A stretch of 64,000 bases of DNA from Nymphaea colorata (lineage: Eukaryota > Streptophyta > Magnoliopsida > Nymphaeales > Nymphaeaceae). The notes under the pieces were generated by a model. The model had not been told where the DNA came from, searched no databases, and was given only the letters and a program-made list of their open reading frames with translations. Each line of letters opens with the position of its first letter. The stretch's first letter is position 1. The position numbers and the translations under genes were made by a program. Positions 48,144-61,289 of the stretch are shown piece after piece. The DNA lies in the NCBI RefSeq assembly GCF_008831285.2, contig NC_045143.1:5589503-5653502 (forward strand), written 5' to 3'.

Positions 48144-49286
48144 GATAGAGAGAGAGAGAGAGAGAGAGCTATCGAACCCTTATATGTGGACTTGATGGAA
48201 ATCATCTAGGCTGTCAATTCAAGAAATCGGATGATGGAGGTTCAATTGCAAATAAAGAAGGCAAACTGCTTTTGAAAGAGTCCAAAATACCCTTCAAAAG
48301 ATGAGAGAGAGAGAGAGAGATGGAAACAAAAAACAAAATTCCTTGTCTTTTTTTGAGGGGTATATGGATTCTTAAAAAAACAGTTTGCCTTCTATGTTTG
48401 TAACTTAATCTCCACTAAGTGATCTCCTTGCAATCAATGGCCTAGCTTGTATATGAGGATTTAGTAGATCATTTTCTTATATGTATATGTATATGTAATA
48501 TATATATATATGTAAAGAGAGAGAGAGAAGAAGAAAAAAACCTGAACCATGACTCTGGCATTTATTTGTCAAAATGACAGCTGATTTGAGCCATCCGATC
48601 TGGCTCAGATGCTGGCTCTTGTCTTATGTGTTTTTTTTTAATATTTTTTAACATCTCCTCACCCCCCTCCTCGGCGGCATGATTTTATCAATCCTTCCCT
48701 CGCTCCCTCATCCACAAGCACTGGCGCCTTTCCCTGACACCGTTGGGGAAAGGCGTTGGAGGCCACCTCCCTCTCCTTCCCAAATCTAGTGGGAAGAGGG
48801 AGGGAGGAAACAGATGGGTGGATTATTCCACCCATCTCCACCACCACCGCACTACGCCTCACCGGTGGGCCTGTCTATGTCGAGGAAAGGGGCTGGCGGC
48901 TGCTGGTACTTGTAGATGAAATGAGGCATTGGGGAGAGAGGGAATGTTAAAAAATATATATATATATATATATAAAAGAAGCCAGCATCTCAGCCATCCC
49001 ATCTCAAGATCGGACGACTCAGATCAACTGTCATTTCGACAAATAAATGCCGGATTCATGGTTCAGTTTCTCTCTCTCTCTCTCTCTCTCTTATATATAT
49101 ATATACATCCCAAAAGTGAGTTCAAAATCTTCTAGTTCATGTGAGGCTTAAGGCATAACATGTCTTCCTTCTTTCTCTTGCTTTTGCCAGTTCATAGCTC
49201 AACCAGGAATTGAGCATCTCATGACAGTGGAGATGGTTAAAGAAGCAAGCAATTGGTTTGATAAGTTTCTCAATGTAAGTTGGTAG
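43128..49286 (+). CDS. Alpha/beta-hydrolase superfamily protein, probably organelle-targeted (420 aa)
   Basis: The 13 exons are 43,128-43,395, 43,498-43,571, 43,713-43,793, 44,290-44,415, 44,492-44,578, 45,066-45,119, 46,161-46,251, 46,342-46,412, 46,509-46,578, 47,480-47,532, 47,657-47,750, 47,984-48,081 and 49,191-49,286. They join to 1,263 nt in frame. Residues 1-65 are rich in Ser, Arg and Leu with few acidic residues, like a transit peptide; the conserved part starts at MEALSPESF. The nucleophile elbow is GESLGG with Ser258, the acid is in GQDDPRCP (Asp359 or Asp360), and the base is His398 in PGIEHLMT. This triad layout resembles dienelactone-hydrolase/S9-like folds. Substrate unknown. 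Intron 1 appears to use a GC donor (43,396-43,397). The final exon reads through a GTAAGT to stop at TAG. Confidence 0.9.
46952..47097. repeat. 73-bp tandem duplication in hydrolase intron 9
   Basis: Two units start at 46,952 and 47,025, both containing GCATGACTTGGTTCTTGG; they differ at a handful of positions. Intronic, with no coding consequence. Confidence 0.9.
48091..48168. repeat. (ACAT)n(AT)n(AG)n compound microsatellite
   Basis: Three simple tracts follow each other only 10 bp after a splice donor (hydrolase intron 12). Length changes here could affect splicing or complicate assembly. Confidence 0.95.
48181..48460. mobile_element. Foldback element 1 in hydrolase intron 12
   Basis: The left arm (about 48,207-48,300) and right arm (about 48,349-48,444) are imperfect reverse complements. 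The clearest matched words are AAGAAGGCAAACTG on the left and CAGTTTGCCTTCTATG on the right, and CTAGGC/GGCCTAG at the outer ends. AG/AT simple tracts border the left arm and interrupt the centre. Confidence 0.7.
48497..49105. mobile_element. Foldback element 2 with arms of about 110-130 bp, intron 12
   Basis: The left arm 48,515-48,622 and right arm 48,977-49,103 are long imperfect inverted repeats; each includes a GAACCATGA word, GGCATTTATTTGTC, AAATGACAG and GATGCTGGCT, with AG and AT tracts at the outer ends. The 350-bp centre is GC-rich (CACCACCACCGCACTACG at about 48,838) and may be captured sequence. The form fits a MULE-like or foldback transposon; no transposase is present. Confidence 0.82.
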
Positions 49287-52200
49287 CCTACTCTCTCTTG
49301 AAGCTGGTTAGGCTTGTCTTTGTCAAACTGGAATATGAATGTAAGTCGCCCTTGGTTTGTGGCGTTTATTTATATACTCACCGCAGCTTGAATTGGCTAG
49401 TCCACCTGAATAACTATACAAAATTCTAGTGGCTGTAATAATGAGGTGGCTAGTGCTTTATTTATGTCATGAGGAAATAAATGAAGAAATAAAAAACTAC
49501 GTGTAAGACCTTGTTTTTTTTCATTTCAAACTACTGCCATGTTATGTTGTAAGGATAGCATTTTTCGTGTTGCCCGCATGTTATCAAATAGCAAAATTTG
49601 TGCTTCTTACAAGGTTTTTTGCCTTTCGAAGCCACTAAATTGTGAATTGCGCCTCAAAACAGTCTCTTGATTCCAGCACTTCTACTGGAAGAGAACCGCT
49701 TTGATTTTCAAGCCTTCGCTGAAAAGTTTGGACGTGGTTTTCCAAAAGATAATTGGTTCTAGGCAGGTCATTACTTCTTTATCAAATCCGAGTTTGGTTT
49801 TGCTCTTTCCGCGAAGCAAAAGTACAGTTGTGTGATTTACGATGGTGAATAGTATTGTAGAACGCTTGAAAATGTAGCCATGCATTTGGGAAAAGTAAGG
49901 TTTTGCATTTTGTGTGAACCGTAATGGCTCTCAACCAATATCTCACCATTTTAATTTGAAGTCTTTGAAGTCTGGGCATCGGGCCGGGCCGGCCCGACAC
50001 CTAAAACTTGGTCTCGGGTTCGACCCAACTATTAAAACCCGGGTTTGGTTTGGGTTTGACTCTATTAAATTTAAAAGTATATAATTTTAATATAAAATAA
50101 TATATAAATATAATTAATTGTAATAAAATATTATATTTATATATATATAAATTAATAAAATAAATTATCAAGCCCACCAAGACTTATTGGGCCACCCGTA
50201 ATGGCCCGATAAATTGTTGGGCCGACTTGGTGCCTTTTTTTTCGGGCTCAGACTCGAGTCGGGCCGAGTACCGGGTACTCGTCGGTAGTCTGGCCCGGTG
50301 CCCAACCTTAGTTTGAAGGCGTTTTATATATTGAACTGAGTGTTTTTACATTGGAAAAAATTCAAAATTTTGGATTATATAATGTTTTCTCCAGCAGAAA
50401 AGGCCCCAGCATTGAAGATTGTAATATTGTAGTCATTCAGTTGGCTTTTTTCGATCTACAAGTGAGTTGCTCATACACACATAGGGTCGGTTATACCCAA
50501 TCTCGTAAATGGACTTAAAATCGTCTGTTTATTTTATGTTATTAATTTAAATAACGTATTTCTTTATCCTAAATTTGATGCATTTCGGCTATTTATACTT
50601 GGTTTATAAACAGACCATGATACACGTTGGATTTGGCGACTTAAAATCCAGTATATACTGGAACTAGCTATGCTTCGAGGTGATCTAAGATCTTGGGATA
50701 TTAGATCTTATAATGTTAGATCCAACTGAGATTTAGTGGTTGAAAGATGTAACATTACATTAAAGATTTATAAGGTTTTGCATCTTGAAATCCATGAGCT
50801 CAAGTCAAACTCCCTTCCATCTGACTTGAGATCTATGGAGGAGGCATAATGGTGTTCTTAAATCCACTATTCTCAAATCTACAATTTATTAGAACCATGC
50901 TTTTATAGTGAATTCCTTGTCAAAGACTATCAGATCTAAGCTCCGGGATAATCAAATATTCCAAAAGGAAACCGATTCTCGTATTTTTTCAATTCATAAA
51001 GTTAAAGTTAAGATCGTAACTCTCTTCATCTTTTTGGGTTGCTTGGGAACTTCTCGTATCCAATTACCTTTTGCGGCCGTTTGGCAACAACAAAACTAAC
51101 ATAAAGTTATATGAATCTAATCAAAGATTGAGACAGATTCATGGATTACTAAAACATAGTGTTTCATGAATTTGTCTTAATGTTCCTATAAATTCGCTTC
51201 AATTTTTGTGATACATTCAGCAGATTCATGAAATACTAAAACATAGTGACATATGAATTTGCTTCAATCTTTGAAATACTTAGTATTCCTATTACCAAAA
51301 TGCCTCTTTTGGAATGCATTTCAAATCCAATATCTTTAAACCCATGGGGTTTATGTGACATAGCATGTTTAATATAGCAAATTCTCTACATTCGATGTAA
51401 CGAATGATATTTTCCATTTACCTTTTCTTCTTTCATTTACTTTTCTTTTCTCACATTTGGCAGGGAATTTATTTTTAATTTTTTGGGTTTTTTCCTTTAT
51501 GGGAAAGAGATTGGTTTTTATAAATTTTTAATAATGTAATAGGTAGGCCCAAGCAAAGGGCCAGTAGCTGGTTCTTTTTTGTGGGCGCGTGTATTGTAAT
51601 TCACCAAAAACGCAAGGGAAAAGGAGTGTCTTTCAATCTTTCTCATTTTGGCATCAGATTCCACAACAAATTCCAGATCCTAGCAAATTAAAGCTTTTAG
51701 ATCAAACATAACAACTACACATTTACGTTACCAAATTATTTGGCCTATTGAAAAATTTAGATCTACCAACCTTTGAGGAGATCTAACAACACCAGTATTT
51801 TTTATTGTTTTGTTTTGTTTTTTGTTTTTTCTCAACCAATTCGATGGATGGCCACAATTATTACTTATAAATTGGCCTAAGGTCCGGTACCTACCAAGTT
51901 TTTGTAAATTTTTTTAACTGTAATAATGTTTTATTAGATATCGGACTTTCGACCTCTTTCAATTCAAGGAATTTTAGAACTATTCACGGAATTCTAACTC
52001 TAAAGCCATTTGATTTAAGAATTTGGACTTCCATGTAAACGCATTTTTTCCCATACTTGGCGCATTTTAACAATCATGATCTTGTCAAGGCTCTGCTAAG
52101 CCTTCATCAACAGCAAGAAATTGTTCAACTACAGAGGAAGAAATCACTCGAATGTTACCCGAAACATCGATCTGCCGTTGTTTTCCCTCCCATTTTTCTT

Positions 52201-52644
52201 ATTTTCAATGAGGCGTCGAAGGGAAAACAAATGACAATAGAATAATGAACAAGTAAATTGGAAAGGAAGAAAGAAAACGTGGGGAGAAGAAAACAGGAAA
52301 GGAGAGAAAGAGAGGGAAAAGCCTGCGACGAGGGAAGAACGAAAGCAGCGAACAGTTCGATTTCTTGGCAGGAGATCGAAAGTTCGCGAGCTTCCCGTGG
52401 TCTGATCTCTTTCGTTCTATTCTGCTTTAACCGCTACCCGCCAATTCTACTTTCGATTTCTCATCGTCGTCGACTCTTCGGTGGATTCAGATTTCTGGAA
52501 TTGGGGGGCCTCTTTTTTGGTTGGTTCGATCGCGTTTTGTATCTCCTGATTGGCAATTGGAGAACAATTTTTGGGCTTCGTGGCGAATCACGAGAAGAGA
52601 TGGAGATGCTTGTGTTCTGAGAGGGTTAGCCAAATCGCTTGGGG
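49287..52644. other. Spacer between hydrolase and golgin genes
   Basis: After the hydrolase 3' UTR the sequence is AT-rich with a MITE at 49,971-50,310. Two related stretches at about 51,133 and 51,225 share ACTAAAACATAGTG and a nearby ATGAATTTG. From about 52,260 an AG-rich then CT-rich leader leads into the golgin start. No further gene is seen. Confidence 0.6.
49971..50310. mobile_element. hAT-like MITE with GGGCATCGGGCC ends, 340 bp
   Basis: The left end TCTGGGCATCGGGCC and the reverse complement of the right end (TTGGGCACCGGGCCAGA) are imperfect inverted repeats of the same family as 30,571-30,877. Flanking direct repeats are CTTTGAAG (49,963-49,970) and GTTTGAAG (50,311-50,318). The centre is AT-rich. 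Confidence 0.8.
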
Positions 52645-55600
52645 ATGGCGTGGCTGGGAAAGGTTTCCCTGGGAGGCTTCCCGGATCTGGCCGGGGCGGT
52701 GACGAAGCTGAGCGAGAGCGTTAAGAATATCGAGAAGAATTTCGACAGCGCGCTCGGACTCGAGGAGAAACCCGACGCCGCCGAAGGTAAGTTCCAGCAT
52801 CTGCAATTCTCTTCCTGCAGCTTTAATCGTTGCTGTGTTTCCTGGAAAATCGGGATGTTTCTCCTTCTAATCACTTCGTCGGATCCATGAGTCTAGAAAA
52901 TATGAATTCCCGATAATGTGACAAGCGTGGTGATCTGGATCTTTCTAGTGCATGAACTAAAATACCGAAATTTGTTTCGTAACTGATGGTGCCAAATGTG
53001 TTTCAGACTGCTACCGTAGTTGCAAATTTCTGTCATCTATCAGCAGTTGGCATTAGTCAGACTCACGAAACCAATTCCTCCTTTGCCAAATTAATTATCA
53101 AGTTCAACTTGGAAAACGCGAATTTTCCTCCGTCTTTTGTTTTTTAATTCTCTTTCGCTTTTATGATATAGCGGATGGATCAACATTCTTAATACAGTAA
53201 TTAAAATGGAGCACTTCGGCCGTCTGTTCCTTTTATAAATTCAATTGTTGATTCTTTTGATACGGCGTCTCTTTGCTGGCTGGCTATGCAACACAATGTA
53301 CATTTGCTTGTACGGATAGAGAAACTCAGGAAGGCGCCCGCTCCCCTCCCCTCTTCTTTCTTTAAATATTGAGCACGAATGATGTAAATGAGGTCAAGGG
53401 TACATTTTTTCGAGTGTTCTCTTGCATGAAATTCTTTGTTTCTCTAAATCTGGCGTCCCCATGGCTTTTGTTTTAGGATACAAATCCAAGCTCAATAAAA
53501 GATGAGTGTTCTGATGATTTTCGACAAGAGTGGAATTCCATTCGTTTCTAGTCCTTGACAGCTAGTTCTTAAATGAATCAAATGCCCTCTCTCTAATTTA
53601 AACTCACGTTAAGCAGCGATATTTTTGGGTCTTTCTTTTTCTTTTCCTTTTTCATGCAGTGCTTATTTGAGTTTTTCTTTTGTGCGTTTAAGAGTCAGGA
53701 TCATCATGGGTTTCATCGGAGACAAAGACAATATTCAACCCAGTTATGGCTTTTATGGGACAAAGGACTGAAAACAATGAACCTGTTGTAAATGTTGAGC
53801 CTCCCCAAAAGCCATCTTTGCTTAAGGAGCAAGTTGAGCCCTCATCTGAACATGTTTCTCAACAGACTGCTTCATCACTGGAAACAGGAGAGGAAAAGCA
53901 TGGAATTGTGGGAGCGCCAGATATTCAAACTGTCGAAGACACATCTGCAGGTGACAAACCAAGTGAAGATCAGAGTATATCTGATCTGTCAAAGGAGGAC
54001 CAAGAACATAACTCCCAGGTTTTACCTACTGAACAGGATCTTTCTCCAACAAAACAGGAAGAAGCACCAGTTGCTGTTCAGTCATTTGAGCCAAAAGATA
54101 GTGCCAAAGTCTCACCTGGGGATGGGCCTGCAAGTGGAGGTCTTGGTAAGACTGATAAGGAATTCCCAGAGTCAGCAACTATCAGTGAAGAAGTACATCC
54201 AGAGCCTGAGCCCTTGTATTCTGGTGGTGTTCAGGAGAGCAACAGTGCAGAAATGACAAACTGCCTCTGTGAAAAAGTTTCTGTGCCCCATGGTGAAGCG
54301 TTGGATACTCAGGAACCAAGTGTTGCATGTGACTCTACCGATGTCCCTTCTACAATTCCTGTGAGCAATGAAAACCCTACGGAGCTTTTAACCAATTTAT
54401 CAGACACGATCACATCTAGGCAGGAAACACATGCTGTAAAAGATGTGGTAGATGATAGTGCATCAGTTGTTCCAACAGTTTGTAGAGAAAATGAAAGTGA
54501 CAACAGAAACCAAACCCTGAGCCCAGAGATAAATACACCTGATTCTGTGGATTGTGGTTTTGAAGCGGAGAAGCTAAGGGCAGAGATGAAAATGATGGAA
54601 GCAGCATTGCAAGGAGCAGCAAGGCAGGCTCAGGTGCCTTCTTTTTCAATCCTTTTGCACATTTGGAGTTCTCCAATGCTTTAATGACTATATCTCATTC
54701 TTCCTGATAGTTTGTTTGTGTCGTTTGCATGATATTTGGAATTGGGGCCTTATGCAGGCAAAAGCTGATGAGATTGCAAAGCTTATGAATGAAAATGAGC
54801 AACTTAAGTCTGCTATTGAGGATCTGAAGGTACCTAAAGGCTTGTGCTTTTGTTGTTTCCATCATTGAGTGATTAATGGTCCTGACTTCCAATGATGCAT
54901 TGATTTAAGTTGATTTTTAATTGTCTTTAAATATACACAAGTTGGCAGTTTTTTACTTCATAATCATGCCTGAACAGTTTGGAAAATTACAACATTGGAG
55001 AATATGTTCTTTTTTTTTTTTCCTACCTTAAACCAAAGATTCCCCTGTGTAGTCTTCTTTCAATGGAAATGAAAGTTCATGTAAATTATTCTGCTATAAG
55101 TCTCTTAAAAATGGGCTATACATGGAAATAGAAAAGGGCTGTTAGAAGATAGTTTCCCGTAGGGTATTATCCTTTTCACCCTAACAAGTAACAAACCTGA
55201 AAAAGAAGTAAGAGGGTATGGTGGAGGATTGTTACCTTCGAATCTTATTTACTCCAAAATTCCATTTTAGATAATACTGTTTGTGACAGTATAATAATTT
55301 ATGCTTGAGATAGTGTAATAACAGTTTCAAGATCTTGTGATAGAAGGGAAACCTTTATAGCATGATATCCATATAATGCTGGTATGGATTTCTTATGGGT
55401 AGGGTATTGCTGTGAAAGCTAATATATGAGGTTCTAGAAACAAATGCATTAATATGTAAAAAAAGTTGTTATTACTGGAAATATGTTAAATGGTACTAAG
55501 AATTTGTAAATGCTTTTGACTACACCTTCTATCATGTGGTGTATCCATGTATCTTGTCATTCTTCTTGACAACTTGTAAGACTAAGAGTTTCGACCTGGC

Positions 55601-58600
55601 CGAAATCATGTTATGCTGGTATGGTACCAACAAAATCCCTACTTTATCTTTCAACCTTGTTCATATGGTTGATTATGCAATTCTTGTTGTAAGATACTTA
55701 CAATTTTTCTTTTACTTTTGATTCTTGACTTCAATACATGCTTTGTTGGGAAGCTGCTTTTTGTCTTTCTCATGGCACTTTATGCAATTAATTTAATTGA
55801 GCAGTGGAATTTGCTGAAGCATGAACCTTTCAGGTTTCGGGCTTTGCATTTGCTTCTTGCATGTATAAAATTGCTTCACTTATTGGGGCTTCCAGGAAAT
55901 CATTTGTGAAAATTCTGATTATTATTGTTAACTTTATAATCCTCAGAGGCGAACATCAGATGAAGAAGTAGATGCACTTCGGGAGGAATACCATCAAAGA
56001 GTGGCCACTCTTGAGAAGAAGGTATAGTTCTTCATATATCAGCCTTTTTCAGTTTTCCCCTTGAATGAAAATGTGGAATTCTTATAGGACAGCCTCCTAG
56101 GCCGATGGTATGTATGCACATTGATAACTTGTTGGATCCCAAGGATAGTAAGCTGGATAGAGAGATTATAATAACTATGGGGACTGAATCCCTATTGAGC
56201 TTGTCTATGAGAACCTGGTAGTCGACAAAAGAGGTCTAGGAGAACTTGGTTCATTCTGGTTACTTCGGTAGAACCATTTTGTTTACTGCCTTTGGGATAA
56301 CATTTCTTCAAATAGTAGATAGGAAAGCAGTGTTCACTGGTAAATTACAGGCTTACCCTGTTAGCAGAAATTTACACTGACATTGCTATATCATTTTCAG
56401 AGTTTAAAAATGGTGCATTGGTCAGTGGTCACCAATACCATAAGGTTAACTAACTTTCTTGCTGGAAACGAGTTTACCAATTAACAAAATTTATTGATCT
56501 TACCGATAGCCTTCTGCATGTTCATGTATAAATATCTGAAGTGGTTCTTTATATTGGTTTCAGGTGTATGCTCTTACAAGAGAAAGGGATGCACTCAGGA
56601 GAGAGCAAAGCAGGAAAAGTGATGCAGCTGCTCTTTTAAAGGAAAAGGATGAGATTATCAGCCAAGTTATGGCGGAAGGTAATTTTCTACTAGGCATTAT
56701 GCTTAGCATGGTTATATCTAGCCACACACTTGAGCATGGAGCAGGATTGGTGGGTGAAATGTCTAACCAATCAATGGTTGGTTATTGGGCTATTCCATCC
56801 ATGACTAAATGTAACTCACTATCAAACAATTAAGTTCCTTGTAATCCTCGTCAATATTGTTGGAAAATTTAAGTTCAGTGTGGGGCTTGACTAGTGACTA
56901 GTTGTGCTTTGCTGTTTGAATTGAATGTTCTGGTAGTCTCTTGCTGTTCAAAATAGTAGCTAATGTTTGTCATCAGGGGCAGAGCCTGCAGGGGCCATGC
57001 CCACCATCTCTCCAATCTGAAAAAAAAAAAAATTGCATGGAAATTTCATTTGGCCTATATAAAAATGTTGAAAAGTTATATTTCGGCCCATGTTAAAATT
57101 TTGAAACTATAATTCAGCCCCCCTATTGAAAAATTCCTGGTTCCACCCCTGTTTCTCATTATTTTGCTTTTGATCTAACCCTTCAGTAGTTTCTTGTGTG
57201 GGATGCTTATTGAAATTATCAGTGTCATTTCTTTTTGTTGATTTTAAAACCAATTTTAAATTTTTAGTTGGATTTGAAAGGTATGTACTTTGTGCCGTTT
57301 GTGGAATGGTGCAGGTGAGGAACTTTCTAAAAAGCAAGCTACCCAGGAAGCAACAATTAGGAAATTAAGAGCACAGGTATTAAAAGCTTTAGCATTATTT
57401 TCCTCTCTGTTTCCGACTCTAATTTTGACATTTTCTAATGGAACATTAGGTCAGGGAATTTGAAGAAGAGAAACAGAGGCTTGCTTCCAGGATTCAGGTA
57501 AATTAGTGGCATACATGACCTTTTATTTTGGTTTTTATTGCATGTTGAATAAATGTCACTTTCTTATCCAAATATGTATTTTAGAGCCTAAGGGTATTCT
57601 ATGTTAATCATATATTGTCTTTAACCTGTGGATATAGTGGAAGAACTCAGACATGCTTTTCTATGTAAATTAGTATTTCTTTTTTCTGGTGCCAACTCGA
57701 ATTCCGGGACTTGTCCTGAGGCCTGTGGTGCTCTGGAAAGTGCCAAGCATCGTCATAGTTTTTCTTCTTTGTGGTATTTCTAACTCAAAATTGGTTTAAT
57801 TTATATTGCCAAAAGGTAAATATCTATTATCTTAAGGGCATGTGTGGGTGTTGGAATAAATGTTCTGGGACAGATCTTCTGTCTCGATCATACACTCCTC
57901 ATTTAAAAGTGGTGGATGGTATCACAAGGCACCCTCTAGATCTTCCACAAAACTTTCACATCCCTGGGGTGTGACAAAAAGTGAAGGTGGAAAATTATCA
58001 AGTTGTTTCATCTCAGACCTTTCCCACAACTAGTCAAACAAGTGCTAAAAAAGTATTGTGACTGTCTCTGTTGCAAGGACTACAGTAGAGTTTAGATGTA
58101 AAGTACTTTATATGTACAATTGGGCCTCTTGTATAGGGTGATCAGCATGAATATGGAACACTGTCCTCGGTGGTTCTGCCCATAACTTCTGTCGATTTAG
58201 TATATCTATGTAAGACAAGATTTTACCATTTTGGGCTGATTAGGAAAGATTTTTTTTTCCTGTTCTGAGAACACTCTTAAGCTATTGAAAGTTCTTGGAC
58301 TAGTTTCCCAATATCTTCAATTTCATCTAGCAGTTTTGTTGGAATCATTTGTGTTAGCTGGTCATTGGATAGAATGATATTATTATTATTTTACTCATAC
58401 AAAGTTAAAATTTATAGTTGACTGGATTTGAGTGAGCTCTAGTTTTTATGCCAATTTCTAAGAATCTGATTTCCAGGTGGAAGAAGCAAAAGTAGAGAGT
58501 ATAAAAAAAGACAAATCTGCAACAGAAAGATTGCTGCAAGAAACAGTGGAAAGGAGTCAAGCAGAGCTGGCTGCACAGAAGGAATTTTACACTAATGCTC

Positions 58601-61289
58601 TTAATGCAGCCAAGGAAGCTGAGGCCTTGGCAGAATCACGCGCAAACAGCGAAGCCAAAGCTGAACTTGAGCGTCGCTTACGTGAAGCTGGTGAGCGTGA
58701 AGCTACGTTGCTGCAAACAATTGAAGAACTACGTCAAACTCTAAGCAGAACAGAGCAGCAGGTGCATTTTTAATTCTCAAACCTAAATCTCTATCTGATA
58801 AAAGCCTGATGTTGTTTGCAATTAAACTGTAGGCTGTTTTTCGTGAAGATATTCTGCGTAGGGATATTGATGATCTCAAGAAATATTATCAAGTGAGCAT
58901 TTTGTCCATATGCTAACTACTTTAACTCTTAGACAAATTCATCATTGTTCTCCTACATAACTGCCTTGTTGCTCATCCTTAAATTCCAGGAAAGTGAGCG
59001 GCGATGTGAGGAGTTGAAAATGCAAGTGCCTGAGTCTACCAGGCCACTCTTAAGGCAGATTGAAGCCATGAAGGTAACAGTTTCCATTGTTGAAAAAGTT
59101 CTTTTGTTTTTTTTTTGCTGGTCATCTACTTCCCACGGTTATGTTGAACTAGTGAGCATGAAATTTCTGGATGGAGTGCATAACTTGCTTATTCTCAGTT
59201 AATAATGTTAGTTTGACCTTGAGGAGAAATTTCTCACTTTATGAACAGGAAGCAACAGCTAGACAGGCTGAAGCTTGGTCTGGTGTAGAGAAAAGCCTAA
59301 GAGATCGTCTGCAGGTTTGATGTACTTGTGTTACTGCCCTCAATACTTTTAACTGTGATAATGCTTCTTCCTTGTTTTTCACACAAAAAAAAAATTTTTG
59401 GTTGACAGGAGTCAGAGATTAAAGCTGCAACAGCTGAAGAAAGGGAGCGTTCTATGAGTGAACGCCTTTCGCAGACGTTATCCCGCATGGCTGTCTTAGA
59501 GGCACAGGTAATTATTTGTTTTATTAATAGATCTTTGAATATTATGCCAAGAAGTTTGTCAATAGAGAATCCTTGCACTTTATTTCAGGTTTCATGTCTT
59601 AGAACTGAGCAAACACAGTTGACCCGATCACTAGAGAAAGAAAGGCAGAGAGCATCTGAAAACAGGCAGGAATACCTAGCATTACAGGAAGCTGCTGCCA
59701 CTCATGAAGGCCGTGCCAAGCAGCTTGAAGATGAAATAAAGGAGCTCCGAAGTAAACATAAACGACAAATGCTTGAAGAAGCTGAGCATAGAGGACTTTT
59801 GGAGCAGGTGAACTTGCCATCTGTCCTATGCTGTTATAGGAATGTATCCATTTGACGTAAATGGCCTTTAATAACCAAAGCTGTAGTTGAAATCAACATG
59901 GAACTTGTTGAATTGTTTTTAAGATATTGCATATATATTCTGAAAATACTTGAGTAATATGAGTGGGCCCTGCTTCTATGCACAAGTAGCATGTGTTTTA
60001 AATGCCCACCGGCCTATCACAGCTTTTTAGTTGCTTGTGCTTCTCGTCAGTTTTAGTAAGGTTGAGTACTTGATCATCCTTACCATACCATGCATTCCTG
60101 AATTTTTGCTATGCTCATACTCATATCCTGAAAATGGTTACTGGCACTAGTTTAATCGCCAGAGAAAGGATCTTCAACTTCAGAACTTATCTAAATAGTT
60201 TAGACTATGCTGGTCTTTCAATGCCACATTTGGATTCTGGTATTTATTTTTATTAATAGCTTATACTAAATTATTAATCATGCCAGTCTATAGTATATTG
60301 CATGAAGGTTTTCTGGATACGTGATACATCTACTAAGTGGTTTTCTATACAAATGCAGGCTTCTAGAGGATCCTAAACAATCAATTACCTACTTATCAGG
60401 ATGAGAAAAAAGCCAAGTATAGTAGATATGGATCATGCTCCTTAGTGAATCATTTCAACGCCTCTGCACATTCTGAATTCTATCACAATGCATGCCATCA
60501 TCGATTCAAGCTACTAACGTGCTTGGGCGATTAGTGGGCGATTAGTTATTAAAATGAGAGCATCTCTTATCTTCCATTGAACTGTCTGCGATGCTAATTT
60601 AGCGATGATTTGTAATTCCTGGTATAATTCCAAAGACACTGCATTCAATTTGCTTCATATTCAGCCTCTGAGAGTAGCATGGGGCATTTGCATATTTGTG
60701 CTGTATTCTTCCATCATCATCTCTTGTCCTTCTAATTCTTGAGAAGGTTTGTGGGACTGCTGTTCTGTTACATGTTTGGCTCGATGGTATGTTGCTTTTG
60801 AATATTTAATAGACAGAGGAGTTGATCTTCATTGATATCAGTGCATATTATTGTCTAGGAGCTTGAACGAGAAAGGGCTGCTAAGCTAGAGCTGGAGAGG
60901 TTTTCTCATTTAAAGATATCTGTTCCAGCTGAACAAACTCCGATACCCAAGCATCTAAGTGCCCCTTATTATGATAATGGTATATATATTCCGAAATATT
61001 CTCTCTCAGTCTATTATTTTCAATTACATTTCCTTGTTACCTGTCAACAGGGATGGATATATCCCTCCGGAAACATTCAAGTGCTGGAAGCCTAAGGAAC
61101 ATGGAGGAAAGTTTTTACCTTCAGGCATCTTTGGATTCATCTGATAGTGCCACACCAGAAATAAAAACCCTGGCAGATGCAGCTATGTCACCATATTCTG
61201 GAAAAAGCATGACACCAAGTGCCATGGCACATATTGAATCTACACTGCGACTGAAGGATGGTGAACTTTCCTCTTATATGTCACGCTTG
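52645..61289 (+). CDS. GC5: Golgin candidate 5 / TMF-type Golgi coiled-coil protein, 3' end outside window
   Basis: Fifteen exons are visible: 52,645-52,786, 53,693-54,633, 54,758-54,829, 55,947-56,021, 56,564-56,678, 57,315-57,376, 57,450-57,497, 58,477-58,761, 58,833-58,892, 58,990-59,073, 59,249-59,314, 59,409-59,507, 59,589-59,807, 60,859-60,979 and 61,051-61,289. They give 876 codons in one frame. The start MAWLGKVSLGGFPDLAGAV is the GC5 family signature. Residues 48-361 are acidic and low-complexity with the family motif TKTIFNPVMAFMG. From about 345 onward the protein is heptad-rich coiled coil, with conserved RCEELKMQVPESTRPLLRQ and SERLSQTLSRMAVLEAQ. The last visible exon has the EESFYLQASLDSSD block. 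GC5/TMF proteins are Golgi-rim tethers that bind Rab6/RabH GTPases. The C-terminal TMF domain lies beyond the window, after an intron longer than 2.7 kb. Confidence 0.94.
56974..57151. mobile_element. hAT-like MITE in golgin intron 5, 178 bp
   Basis: Ends are CAGGGGCAGAGCC and, as reverse complement, CAGGGGTGGAACC. Flanking 8-bp repeats TTTGTCAT (56,966-56,973) and TTTCTCAT (57,152-57,159) differ at one base. It shares internal sequence with 29,418-29,590 and end sequence with 8504-8647. Confidence 0.88.

Noticed and set aside
48091-48168. Simple-sequence array considered as a CRISPR-like or regulatory array
   Set aside because: It is a plain ACAT/AT/AG microsatellite in a plant intron with no spacers.
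53792-54256. 154-codon plus-strand ORF inside golgin exon 2
   Set aside because: Alternative frame of the acidic golgin exon, whose own frame is open, spliced and matches the GC5 family.
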